From Bhargavaea ginsengi (GTDB lineage Bacteria > Bacillota > Bacilli > Bacillales_A > Planococcaceae), in assembly GCF_900109165.1 (NCBI RefSeq), contig NZ_FNZF01000001.1:859376-923375 (forward strand): a stretch of 64,000 nucleotides of DNA, read 5' to 3'. The notes below the pieces were generated by a model, which worked only from the letters and a program-made list of their open reading frames with translations, was not told the origin of the DNA and made no database searches. Shown one piece after another: positions 15,483-23,174 of the stretch (positions are counted from its first letter, which is position 1; each line of letters starts with the position of its first letter). The position numbers and the translations under genes are program-made.

Positions 15483-16376
15483 ATGGTTAACGTACCAAAG
15501 TTCGTAACGACTGAATGGCTTGCGGAACGGTTGGATGATCCTAACGTGAGATTGCTGGATGCCACGACCTTCCTGAAACACCCTGAAGAGGGCGGTTATT
15601 ATGATGTCTGGTCGGGTAAGGAAGCATACGAAAAGGGACATATCCCTGGAGCCGTGTTCGCTGATCTGCACAAGGAGCTTTCGGACCCGGATGCAGAACA
15701 TTCCTTTACCCATCCTTCCCGTGAGAGATTTGTAGAGAAAATCAGTGAGCTGGGTGTTGGCGAGGGCACTTATGTCGTCGTCTATGACCAGGGGGCGATC
15801 ATCAATATCCCTGAAGTCATCGCATCGGATTGGGCATCGCGCCTGGCTTGGCAATTGCAATATGAAGGTTTCGATAACGTCGCTATTCTCGACGGAGGGT
15901 TTCCGAAGTGGAAGGAAGAAGGCCGTCCGGTTACGACCGAGCCCGGTTCCTATCCAAAAAGGAACTTTACAGGCGAAAGAAGGCCTGAACTGTTTGTCAC
16001 GAAAGAGGATGTCCTCAAAGCCATTGACGATGAAGACGTTGTCATCTTGGATAGTTTATCACCGGAAAGCTATAGCGGAGAAGAGAACACTTACGACAGA
16101 CCCGGTCATATTCCCGGAAGTGTCAACGTATTCTTTGGCGCGCTTTCCGACCCGGATACAAAAGAACTTTATGACGATGAAAAGCTGCGTGAGATTTTCG
16201 GTAGTGTTGGCGCGCTTGACCCGGACAAGAAAGTCATCACGTATTGCGGCAGCGCCATTGCCGCGACTTGGACCGGCATGATTCTGAACAAACTCGGACA
16301 GAAGAATGTATCGGTTTATGATGGTTCACTGACTGAATGGGCAAAAGATCCTTCACTGCCAATGGAAACGGAATAA
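15483..16376 (+). CDS. Sulfurtransferase (rhodanese / 3-mercaptopyruvate type)
   Basis: 297 residues made of two rhodanese domains: an inactive N-terminal one (about 8-150, LLDAT, GHIPGAVFADL) and a catalytic C-terminal one (about 172-292, ILDSLSPESY, RPGHIPGSVNV) with the active-site loop YCGSAIAAT and persulfide cysteine C255. It transfers sulfur from thiosulfate or mercaptopyruvate to cyanide or thiols in the cytosol. AAAGGAG lies 9 bases before the ATG. Single gene with its own terminator. Confidence 0.9.
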   Translation: MVNVPKFVTTEWLAERLDDPNVRLLDATTFLKHPEEGGYYDVWSGKEAYEKGHIPGAVFADLHKELSDPDAEHSFTHPSRERFVEKISELGVGEGTYVVVYDQGAIINIPEVIASDWASRLAWQLQYEGFDNVAILDGGFPKWKEEGRPVTTEPGSYPKRNFTGERRPELFVTKEDVLKAIDDEDVVILDSLSPESYSGEENTYDRPGHIPGSVNVFFGALSDPDTKELYDDEKLREIFGSVGALDPDKKVITYCGSAIAATWTGMILNKLGQKNVSVYDGSLTEWAKDPSLPMETE

Positions 16377-16381
16377 AAGTA

Positions 16382-16412
16382 AGAAGGCGTCCGCAATGGG
16401 CGCCTTCTTTTT
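16382..16412. terminator. Terminator shared by sulfurtransferase and endonuclease genes
   Basis: GAAGGCG...CGCCTTC hairpin followed by T5 on the plus strand. The minus-strand endonuclease stop lies against it at 16411. Confidence 0.85.
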
Positions 16413-17175
16413 ATGTTCCAAGTATGTCTGCCGCCAGCTCCGGGTGATCAATAAACGGGTTGCGGTTTCCCTGCAGCTCCTGGATGGCGGCGTTTCTGTG
16501 CTTTTCGTAGACATCTACGGGATGTTCCTGATGCCACCTCATCAACAGGTCCAGGTCCATTTTGTCTTCCATCCTGATCACATCTTTGTATCTGACCGCG
16601 AAATAGAACACGGCCCGCGCGGCGATCCCCTTGCCGTATTCCGGCTCGAACTTCCCTTCTTCCGCCATGCCGCAGCCGCTCCGGATCTTGTCCGCCCGGA
16701 ATTCAGGGACATACGACTCGAAATCATGGTACGGATAGTTGCTTCTCATGCTGTTGCAGGCGGGTTCGCAGGCAAACAGATGATGAAGGTCCCCTCTCAT
16801 CGGTTCTTTCTCATCAAACCACGATTGGGGCACGACATGCTCGGTATTGAACATCAGTTTTTCGCTTGTCGATTCAACTTCTTGCCGGCTCATCTGCAAA
16901 AGTTTCAGATCATGATTGATGGCTTCGATCGGGTCCAGACTGGCTCCCGAGTACAGGCTCTTCAGCCGGCCGTTTTCCTGCAGGTCCACCCACGGATAGA
17001 CGTATTGGTGCGGTGAGTAATTCAGTGGGCGGGTGTGCGTGCTGACAAGCAGCGAGCGAATCTGTTCCGGGAGGTTTCCTCCCCCGAAATCCACCTCGCT
17101 GTAATAGTCTTCCTGCGCTTTTAAATCCTTCTCTGGATCATAATAGGTTTCAACCTGAACCGATGCGTTGATCAT
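16411..17175 (-). CDS. Endonuclease I family nuclease without signal peptide
   Basis: 254 residues. The core has the His-Me finger endonuclease I motifs NTEHVVPQSWF (110-120), RGDLHHLF (127-134) and CNSMRSNYPY (140-149), as in B. subtilis YurI and E. coli EndA, which are exported non-specific DNases/RNases. Here the N-terminus (MINASVQVETYYDPEKDL) is hydrophilic, and the start overlaps the stop of the upstream protease gene (ATGA), so no signal peptide can be added. The protein should stay in the cytoplasm unless exported in some other way. Coupling to an intracellular protease suggests joint action. Confidence 0.85.
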   Translation of the reverse strand: MINASVQVETYYDPEKDLKAQEDYYSEVDFGGGNLPEQIRSLLVSTHTRPLNYSPHQYVYPWVDLQENGRLKSLYSGASLDPIEAINHDLKLLQMSRQEVESTSEKLMFNTEHVVPQSWFDEKEPMRGDLHHLFACEPACNSMRSNYPYHDFESYVPEFRADKIRSGCGMAEEGKFEPEYGKGIAARAVFYFAVRYKDVIRMEDKMDLDLLMRWHQEHPVDVYEKHRNAAIQELQGNRNPFIDHPELAADILGT

Positions 17176-18131
17176 ATGGCAACCACGTTTTTGACGCTTT
17201 GTTCAAAGATGCCGGCCAGATGGTCAGTTACGGTCAGATAGACGAGTCCGTTTCCTTCAAGTTTCGGCGAGTTGCCGAGCGGGACGGTCCGCCTGATCAG
17301 TTGTGCATACAGCTCGGGTTCCGTAAGTTCTCTTCCGAAATGCTCGTTGGCATAGATCTTGATCAGTGCCAGCGCACCGGAGACATGAGGGGCGGCCATC
17401 GAGGTTCCGCTGAGTGTGGCGTATTTGCCGTTCAGATAAGTGGAGAGGATTTCTTCACCGGGTGCCACGCAGTCCACTTCGTTGTGGGAATTCGTGAATT
17501 CGGACGGATCCAGTTCAAGGTTGACCGCCCCGACACTGATCACCTCGTTGTAGCAGCCAGGATAGGCGAATTCGTCGGTCGAATGGTCGCCGTCACCTTC
17601 ATTGCCCGCTGCGCAAACGACGAGGATCCCCTTTTCGACCGCCTCTCTGACTGCATCATGGAGCTCCGGAACATCCACCGGTCCGCCGAGGGACATCGAG
17701 ATGATATCCGCTTTTTCCTCGATCGCATACTGGATGCCGTTGATGATCCACTTGTATTGTCCGGATCCGTTTTTGTTCAGCACCTTCACAATGAGGAGGT
17801 CCGCTTCCGGGGCGACCCCGATGACCCCCGCATCGTTTTCCTGAGCCGCAATCGTTCCGGCCACATGCGTACCGTGTCCGTTGTAATCTGTATAAATGTC
17901 GGGGTTGCTTTGATCATCTTCCGTGAAATTGCGTCCGCCAATCACCCGTTCCTTCAGATCCGGATGATTGGTGTCACAGCCCGTGTCCAGAACAGCGACT
18001 TTCATGCCTTTTCCTTTGGTTTCCTTCCAAATCTCTGGCGCCTGAATCAATTCAACACCCTTTGGCACTTCCTTGACTGACTCTTCCTGCTGAATCACCG
18101 TGTGAGGAATGACGCGAACATGATGCTTCAT
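17172..18131 (-). CDS. isp: Intracellular subtilisin-type serine protease
   Basis: 319 residues. No signal peptide and no large propeptide; the N-terminus MKHHVRVIPHTVIQQEE...VPKGVELIQAP matches the short LIPY-type inhibitory extension of intracellular subtilisins. The catalytic triad is visible: D49 in AVLDTGCDTNHPDL, H86 in GHGTHVAGT, S244 in SGTSMAAPH; oxyanion asparagine in AAGNEG. GGGGAGGG precedes the ATG at 18131. These enzymes degrade cytosolic protein late in growth. It is co-translated with a nuclease. Confidence 0.92.
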   Translation of the reverse strand: MKHHVRVIPHTVIQQEESVKEVPKGVELIQAPEIWKETKGKGMKVAVLDTGCDTNHPDLKERVIGGRNFTEDDQSNPDIYTDYNGHGTHVAGTIAAQENDAGVIGVAPEADLLIVKVLNKNGSGQYKWIINGIQYAIEEKADIISMSLGGPVDVPELHDAVREAVEKGILVVCAAGNEGDGDHSTDEFAYPGCYNEVISVGAVNLELDPSEFTNSHNEVDCVAPGEEILSTYLNGKYATLSGTSMAAPHVSGALALIKIYANEHFGRELTEPELYAQLIRRTVPLGNSPKLEGNGLVYLTVTDHLAGIFEQSVKNVVAI

Positions 18132-18470
18132 TGCTTTCCCTCCCCTTATGAGATTCAAAAGAAGCCGGTTCTTGATGTGATTAAATTTTAACAATTAAAA
18201 ATACTTCCAGATAGAGTCGTTCGCCCTAAAAATACTATCTCAATAATAGAGTTCATTGTGAAACGAAAGAAGAAGGCATCCAATACAGATGCCTTCCTTT
18301 TGGGTTCCATATTTCGACACCAATCGAGCGATGACTTGATTTCGCTTACTCTCCCATAGGGAAATCAGCATCTTGATCTTCGAAACAAGAAACAATCCAT
18401 ATACAAAAATGCTACTTTATTCCTTTGTTTAAAATAATAATCCCTACTCTTAGCCTAGTAAGTTTTTTAT
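18132..18470. other. Intergenic region upstream of isp
   Basis: About 340 bases without a gene. It must hold the isp promoter (AT-rich, 18180-18240). A hairpin GAAGGCATC / GATGCCTTC followed by CTTTT lies at 18271-18300. This would terminate a plus-strand transcript of unknown origin, possibly a small RNA starting in the isp promoter region. Nothing else stands out. Confidence 0.4.
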
Positions 18471-18480
18471 CATTAAATGG

Positions 18481-18486
18481 TATAAT
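18481..18486 (+). promoter_or_regulatory. -10 box of the toxin gene
   Basis: TATAAT in GGTATAATTATGGG, about 68 bases before the start codon. No good -35 box is seen. The leader downstream has ACTCCCC (in GCCCACTCCCCGCC) complementary to GGGGGT of the RBS region, so the Shine-Dalgarno is probably buried in a hairpin. Confidence 0.5.
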
Positions 18487-18553
18487 TATGGGACAGCGGT
18501 ACGGCTTGCGAAGGGTGGTCTGCCCACTCCCCGCCGAGAGGGGGTGAGGCTAG

Positions 18554-18637
18554 ATGTCCATTTATGAGGGACTGATGTTTGCAGTTGCATTCGCAGCACT
18601 GATCGCAACCGTTATGGAAGCGAAACACAAAAAATGA
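18554..18637 (+). CDS. Putative holin-like type I toxin peptide (27 aa)
   Basis: Encodes a 27-residue peptide, MSIYEGLMFAVAFAALIATV followed by MEAKHKK: a short Ser/Tyr/Glu-rich start, one membrane helix and a basic end. This is the pattern of the putative holin-like toxins and TxpA/BsrG-type toxins of Firmicutes, which depolarise the membrane. GGGGGTGAGG precedes the ATG. The stop codon lies inside a hairpin AAAAAATGACC / GGTCATTTTTT that ends the mRNA, and an antisense RNA is likely from the other side. Identification rests on the peptide pattern and layout. Confidence 0.65.
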   Translation: MSIYEGLMFAVAFAALIATVMEAKHKK

Positions 18638-18672
18638 CCCCCATCTGAGATAGCCGCTCGATAGTGAGGTCA
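18628..18672. terminator. Bidirectional terminator over the toxin stop codon
   Basis: AAAAAATGACC (18629-18639) pairs with GGTCATTTTTT (18668-18678 region). A runs on one side and T runs on the other allow termination from both strands, as in convergent type I toxin/antitoxin loci. Confidence 0.65.
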
Positions 18673-18775
18673 TTTTTTGATCGATCGTAGCGTCGGGCAG
18701 GTCTCAACCGCACCGTATCCGCTGGGCCATCCGGTTGCCGCCGGATGGCTTTTATCGTTTGTTCTTGTTGCCTTT
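18640..18775 (-). ncRNA. Candidate antisense antitoxin RNA
   Basis: Reading the minus strand, TATACT (complement of AGTATA near 18776-18782) can serve as -10 box. The RNA would begin with the stable hairpin GCCATCCGG / CCGGATGGC (18728-18756 on the plus strand), run through the region and end at the shared hairpin over the toxin stop, overlapping the toxin mRNA 3' end. The hairpin could instead be a plus-strand terminator. No experimental support can be read from sequence. Confidence 0.4.
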
Positions 18776-18841
18776 AGTATACCACCGATGACGGTGTGAT
18801 GAAACGGTTGTGTCAGTGCCCAGTTTCTATTTTGGAGGTCT

Positions 18842-18894
18842 GGGTCTTTACCTTCGGCCCGCGAGTCCTTACATGACGGGCTTGAGTGATTACC
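18842..18894 (+). repeat. Three GARTNNTTACC-type cores, 21-nt pitch
   Basis: GGGTCTTTACC at 18842, GAGTCCTTACA at 18863 and GAGTGATTACC at 18884, exact 21-nt steps. They lie behind the toxin/antitoxin locus and ahead of the SUKH gene. Confidence 0.68.
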
Positions 18895-19041
18895 TTCTGT
18901 CGCTGAAATTTTCCCAATCTATCATGATAGAATTTGATGGGGGAGAAACCTCCAACGAGCCCCCTTTTAACATACGCCAAGTTGGATGATGTTATTCAGG
19001 GGAAAGATGATCTTAGGGACAGTACCGTCTAAGGAGACTTA

Positions 19042-19500
19042 ATGATGGAACAGCTGATAAAAAGGTATAGAACGCTTTACCCTCTTAAGGGAACAAGTGG
19101 AATTAAACTGATGAATATTGAGAACAAACCCGATATGAAGCTGCCCGATGACTTCAAGGAAATCGCTCAATTTTACAGCGGCGGCTTGCTTGGCGGAATC
19201 AGTCATTTTTCGATTTCAGATAAAGCTGAGCCAAATATCACCAGAGAGACGCTCCGGCTCAGGCAGCAGAGCGACCTGCCGCACGAGTATGTCGTGCTGG
19301 CCGAACCGCCCTCCAGCCTGATTGTCATGAATACAGCCGGGACCCCGGCCGTTCTGTGGGTCGATGCGACGGATGCAGAACATCTGGGCAAGCGAGCGCT
19401 CGTTACCCCACCTGACGAATGGGCCACTTATAGGGATTTCTTTGAATCACTTCTGGATGAAGAGGAAGAAGAACGCGATGTCGGACCTTTCGACAGATAG
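19042..19500 (+). CDS. SMI1/KNR4 (SUKH) family protein
   Basis: 152 residues. The segment KLPDDFKEIAQFYSGGLLGGISHF, the central LPHEYVVLAEPPSSLIVMN and the acidic end fit the SUKH fold, which in bacteria is typical of immunity proteins against polymorphic or contact-dependent toxins. No toxin gene is adjacent, so it is an orphan immunity protein or has a housekeeping role. AAGGAG precedes two possible ATGs (19042, 19045). A second SUKH protein is encoded 1.7 kb downstream. Confidence 0.7.
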   Translation: MMEQLIKRYRTLYPLKGTSGIKLMNIENKPDMKLPDDFKEIAQFYSGGLLGGISHFSISDKAEPNITRETLRLRQQSDLPHEYVVLAEPPSSLIVMNTAGTPAVLWVDATDAEHLGKRALVTPPDEWATYRDFFESLLDEEEEERDVGPFDR

Positions 19501-19597
19501 AACATACCGGCTACAGTCATTTCACTCCCCGGTTGACAAAAGGATGGTTCAGCCGTAAATTAAGCCATATACTTTTCACGATAAATTATGATCATCT

Positions 19598-19790
19598 GCC
19601 AGCAGACACAGTAGCTTTGAATTCCTGCAGAACAAAGAGATCGGATGGTTGGTGCGAATCCGAGCGGAATCAAAGTGAATTACACCTGCATCTTTCAGGC
19701 GGATTTCGAATTGAGTGGGCAAGCTTTTCTTGTCAATTAGGGTGGTACCGCGAAGCCTCTTCGTCCCTATTACGGAGAAGGGCTTTTTTT
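19598..19790 (+). promoter_or_regulatory. T-box leader (probably tyrosine-specific)
   Basis: The invariant T-box AGGGTGGTACCGCG is at 19739-19752, followed by the terminator AGCCTCTTCGTCC / GGAGAAGGGCT with T7 (19754-19790). Stem I features upstream are AAAGAGATCGG, GGTTGGTGCGAATCC and AGCGGAATCAAAGTGAAT. The specifier segment reads GTGAATTACACCT; in register this gives TAC (Tyr), or TTA (Leu) if shifted one base. Uncharged tRNA would pair with it and allow read-through into the NhaC-type carrier gene. Confidence 0.9.
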
Positions 19791-19833
19791 GTGCTCTTTT
19801 TTGAGGCTTATCATGTGTTGAGGAGAGAATGTT

Positions 19834-21207
19834 ATGCTGCAATCGTCGAAATTGAAATTACCGGTTTGGGAAGCGGTGTTGGTGTTGCTGGTGGTATTTA
19901 CATCCATCAGCATCGGGATTATCCTGCTTGGCATGAATCCGCATTTGCCCATTATATTCTCGATCATTTTCCTGATGGTCTATGGAATGTTCAAGGGCCT
20001 TCCCATTCATGAAATTGAAAAGGGCATGATTAATGGCGCGGCCTCAGGACTTGGCGCCGTCTATATCTTTTTCTTTATCGGCATGCTGATCAGCAGCTGG
20101 ATGGCGAGCGGGACGATTCCGAGCCTTATGTACTATGGTTTCCATTTGTTCTCGGGTCTGCCGCTGTATTTTGCCGTATTTGTCGTTACTTCCATTGTCG
20201 GCGTAGCGATCGGCAGTGCCTTTACGACCGCGGCTACGATCGGGGTGGCGTTTATCGGGATGGCCACGGCACTGGACGCCTCTTTGGCCATTACGGCGGG
20301 CGCCATCGTTTCCGGAGCTTTCTTGGGAGATAAGATGTCCCCCCTTTCGGAAACGACAAACCTCGCTTCAGAAACTGTCGGCGTCCCACTTTTTGAACAT
20401 ATCAAGAACATGATGTGGACGACGGTTCCGGCGTTCATCATCTCTGCCGTTGTATTTGTAATCATCTCGCCGGAAAAAGGTCAAAAAACAAACGACATCG
20501 AAACCTTTTTGCAGGCTCTCAAAGATTTTAGCCATATCAGCTGGGTTGCCTTTATTCCGTTTATCATCGTCGCTGTCCTTGCGATGAGGAAAGTCTCTGC
20601 GATTCCTACATTATCTGCGGGAATCATCAGCAGTGTCGTGATTGCCATGATCCATGACCGCACCATCACGTTTACGGAGATGGCTGACATGTTGTTTTCC
20701 GGATTTGTCATGGAAAGCAATGTGGATCAACTGAATTCCGTGCTTTCCGGCGGCGGGATTGAAAGCATGATGTTCTCCATTTCGTTGGTATTGCTGGCGC
20801 TTGGCATGGGAGGGCTTCTGTTTTTGCTGGGGATCATTCCGGCGATTCTGGAGGCAGTTGCAGGACTATTAACAAGCGCGTCGCGCCTCATTTCCACGAC
20901 CGCCTTTACGGCGATCGGCCTGAATTTCTTCGTCGGCGAGCAGTATCTGTCCATCCTGATCACAGGAAAAGCGTTTGAGGGGCAATACACCAAGCTGGGC
21001 TACAATAAAAAAGCATTATCAAGAGCTCTGGAGGATGCGGGCACCGTGATTAATCCGCTCGTGCCCTGGGGCGTAGCCGGCGTATTTATCGCAGGCGTAC
21101 TCGGTGTTCCGACGGTGGAATATGTCCCGTTCGCGATCTTCTGTTTGCTGTGCCCGATCTTGACGATTTTAAGTGGTGTCACCAAGGTTGGGTTGACCAA
21201 ACAATAA
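19834..21207 (+). CDS. NhaC-family carrier under T-box control, likely tyrosine transporter
   Basis: 457 residues, about eleven to twelve membrane helices, NhaC Na+/H+ antiporter family (ITAGAIVSGAFLGDKMSPLSETTNLA, and GTVINPLVPWGVAGVF near the end). The family includes Na+/H+ antiporters and the B. subtilis YheL type. A tyrosine-type T-box directly upstream means expression rises when charged tRNA is short, so an amino-acid uptake role is more likely than sodium export; YheL-like genes with Tyr T-boxes have been proposed as tyrosine transporters. GAGGAGAG lies 8 bases before the ATG. Confidence 0.85.
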   Translation: MLQSSKLKLPVWEAVLVLLVVFTSISIGIILLGMNPHLPIIFSIIFLMVYGMFKGLPIHEIEKGMINGAASGLGAVYIFFFIGMLISSWMASGTIPSLMYYGFHLFSGLPLYFAVFVVTSIVGVAIGSAFTTAATIGVAFIGMATALDASLAITAGAIVSGAFLGDKMSPLSETTNLASETVGVPLFEHIKNMMWTTVPAFIISAVVFVIISPEKGQKTNDIETFLQALKDFSHISWVAFIPFIIVAVLAMRKVSAIPTLSAGIISSVVIAMIHDRTITFTEMADMLFSGFVMESNVDQLNSVLSGGGIESMMFSISLVLLALGMGGLLFLLGIIPAILEAVAGLLTSASRLISTTAFTAIGLNFFVGEQYLSILITGKAFEGQYTKLGYNKKALSRALEDAGTVINPLVPWGVAGVFIAGVLGVPTVEYVPFAIFCLLCPILTILSGVTKVGLTKQ

Positions 21208-21229
21208 TCGATGGCGGGAGGATTGGACA

Positions 21230-21754
21230 ATGAGCGATTGGAAAGACCAGATCGCGGTCATGCATCTGGTTAAACAGGAACTGATGAAGCGGGACAAGGA
21301 CCGGTTGTGGCCTCATCACCTGCCGGAAGTCGGTGCGACCGAAGAACAGATGCAGGAAGCCGAGAAGGCATTGGGCTTCCCGCTGGATCCTCAGTATTAC
21401 GAATTCCTGATGCATGCCGACGGCTGGAAAGGGTTTTTACAGACGGTCGACCTGCTCGGCACACGCGAGCTGATGGGCTCTCCTTTAATGGATGAAGCCT
21501 TGGCCTTGCTGGGTGCCATTGAGCCGGACGTATTGGATGATAGCGGATTTTCACGGGAGCAACTGTTGCCGATTGCGGCGGGCACACATGACCGGGACCT
21601 CTTTGTCATCGCCCTTCCCGACTCCCCCGCTCCGGACACTGTCATTTGGTTTGCCGGCGAGGAAATCGAGAGGTTTGAGAGTTTTGAAGAGTACTTCCTG
21701 GCGATGGTTGATTATAACCGCGAGGAAGTAGAGGCGCTTAGTGCCGGGGGATAG
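21230..21754 (+). CDS. SMI1/KNR4 (SUKH) family protein
   Basis: 174 residues. Central part GATEEQMQEAEKALGFPLDPQYYEFLMHADGWKGF is the classic SMI1/KNR4 signature (residues about 35-68), followed by LLGTREL and FVIALPDSPAPDTVIWFAGEEIERFESFEEYF. This is the immunity-type subfamily found next to polymorphic toxins; no toxin gene is near. It starts 22 bases after the transporter gene with GGGAGG ahead of the ATG and may be co-transcribed with it. Confidence 0.82.
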   Translation: MSDWKDQIAVMHLVKQELMKRDKDRLWPHHLPEVGATEEQMQEAEKALGFPLDPQYYEFLMHADGWKGFLQTVDLLGTRELMGSPLMDEALALLGAIEPDVLDDSGFSREQLLPIAAGTHDRDLFVIALPDSPAPDTVIWFAGEEIERFESFEEYFLAMVDYNREEVEALSAGG

Positions 21755-21758
21755 ATTC

Positions 21759-21853
21759 AAGCGATTACCTCAGCTCTCCGAGTGTTTACCTGCAGGTCCG
21801 GAGAGATGACCTCTACTCCCTGAGCTTTAACCTTCATCAATTGAATCGTCACA
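21759..21853 (+). repeat. Five-unit GARTNNTTACC-type array, exact 21-nt pitch
   Basis: Cores start at 21759 (AAGCGATTACC), 21780 (GAGTGTTTACC), 21801 (GAGAGATGACC), 21822 (GAGCTTTAACC) and 21843 (GAATCGTCACA): four steps of exactly 21. It begins five bases after the SUKH gene stop and ends at the terminator hairpin. Confidence 0.72.
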
Positions 21854-21858
21854 AACAG

Positions 21859-21894
21859 AAAGCAGCGACTCCGCGGATGGAGTCGCTGCTTTTC
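21859..21894. terminator. Bidirectional terminator between SUKH and prpF-like genes
   Basis: AAGCAGCGACTCC / GGAGTCGCTGCTT with loop GCGGAT, T-rich on the plus side. Confidence 0.85.
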
Positions 21895-21898
21895 TTCA

Positions 21899-23026
21899 TC
21901 ATGCCAAGCTATATTCATACTCATAACTCTTCTTGGTATAGACGCTTCCTTCCAGGATGGTGCGCGCCGTGCGGACGACTTTGATCGAGCTGATGTTGCC
22001 GGCGATCAGGTCGACTTTGGTTTCCATGATGCCTGCCGGGTGGCCCAGACGGATGACTTCCTGCTTGGGTTCGACCAGGTCATACAGGAGCGTGTCTTTC
22101 AGAAAGATGGCCGTCGTCGAGCAGATCGCCCCTGTGATGGCCAGTGCCTGGTGCGGTTTTTGCATCGACATCATGCGGATCGTGCAGTCCATGTCTTCTG
22201 CTTTCCTGAAGGTACCGGTGACATCCGTGTAGTCCTGCGGAGGTGCGATGACGGTCATTTTAGGAACTGCCGGGGACTTCACTGTCGCCTCTTCCCTGGA
22301 TGCGAATCCGCACAGTTCGGCTGCGATGGAGCGGATTTCCTCGAGTTCGTTTAGCTTTTCCTGCGATAGCTCATGAGGGAGTTCGGCGCCGGTCAGGCCG
22401 ACTTCTTCCGCCAAGATGAACACGAGCGGATTGGCGGCATCGACGATCGAGATGGACACCGTTCCCTTGGACGTCATGATCTGCTCGACCGGTTTCCCTG
22501 TCGGCAGCACTTTTCCTGTGACGGCCCCTTCGGCATCCTTAAATGAGAGGTAGATCGGCGAGCCGGTACCCGGGACACCCGGAATGGAGCAGAGCCCTTC
22601 CGTTTTCACCTGCCCGTTCTCGACTTCCACTTCGGCACCGATCATTTTGTTCGTGTTCGTGTTGAAGATCCTCACTTTGGTCACCGGTTCAACGGCTGCC
22701 ACCAGCCCCTGCTGGATGGCATACGGCCCTACCGCGGATGAGATGTTTCCGCAGTTCCCTTTGAAATCGACCATCTGGTGCTCGATGCTGACTTGGGCAA
22801 ATGTGTATTCCACATCCACTCCGGCCAGTTTGGATTGTTTGATGATCGCCACTTTACTCGTCAGTGAATTGGCTCCGCCAAGTCCGTCAATCTGCCTGCG
22901 GTCCGGGCTTCCCATAATATCCAGAAGGAACTCCTCCCACAGGGACCGGTCTGCCGGCATATCATCAAAATTGATGAATACGCCCTTACTCGTTCCGCCT
23001 CGCATCACCACTACAGGAACTTTCAT
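21899..23026 (-). CDS. prpF: PrpF-like aconitate/oxalomesaconate isomerase
   Basis: 375 residues, diaminopimelate-epimerase fold. The start MKVPVVVMRGGTSKGVF, GGANSLTSKVAII (51-62) and GNCGNISSAVGPYAI with the catalytic cysteine C92 identify the PrpF family (2-methylaconitate isomerase, 4-oxalomesaconate tautomerase, aconitate isomerase). Beside a CitMHS carrier and a tricarballylate dehydrogenase-like gene, a cis/trans-aconitate isomerase role is the best guess. The ATG at 23026 has AAAGGTGG 8 bases upstream. Divergent from a LysR gene. Confidence 0.85.
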   Translation of the reverse strand: MKVPVVVMRGGTSKGVFINFDDMPADRSLWEEFLLDIMGSPDRRQIDGLGGANSLTSKVAIIKQSKLAGVDVEYTFAQVSIEHQMVDFKGNCGNISSAVGPYAIQQGLVAAVEPVTKVRIFNTNTNKMIGAEVEVENGQVKTEGLCSIPGVPGTGSPIYLSFKDAEGAVTGKVLPTGKPVEQIMTSKGTVSISIVDAANPLVFILAEEVGLTGAELPHELSQEKLNELEEIRSIAAELCGFASREEATVKSPAVPKMTVIAPPQDYTDVTGTFRKAEDMDCTIRMMSMQKPHQALAITGAICSTTAIFLKDTLLYDLVEPKQEVIRLGHPAGIMETKVDLIAGNISSIKVVRTARTILEGSVYTKKSYEYEYSLA

Positions 23027-23135
23027 GTCACCAACCACCTTTTGCTCAATTTTTTAAATCATTTAACACCCTACTTGTAAAATTAGAGTATGATAGTTAA
23101 TGTCATAAGTAAAATAGATATTTTATTTACTAAAC

Positions 23136-23153
23136 TTATAAAAAATCTTATAA
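23136..23153. promoter_or_regulatory. LysR-type operator candidate
   Basis: Direct and palindromic TTATAAAAAATCTTATAA between the prpF-like gene and its divergent LysR gene. A similar TTATAA...TTATAA pair lies at 24062-24081 before the CitMHS gene. Location fits autoregulation plus target control. Confidence 0.45.
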
Positions 23154-23174
23154 CCATGAAGGGAGAATACAAGA

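Noticed and set aside
17199-18080. 293-codon open frame on the plus strand
   Set aside because: Antisense to the intracellular protease gene, which has a full catalytic triad.
19042-21754. Polymorphic toxin/immunity island
   Set aside because: Two SUKH proteins are present, but there is no toxin, WXG or secretion gene between or beside them.
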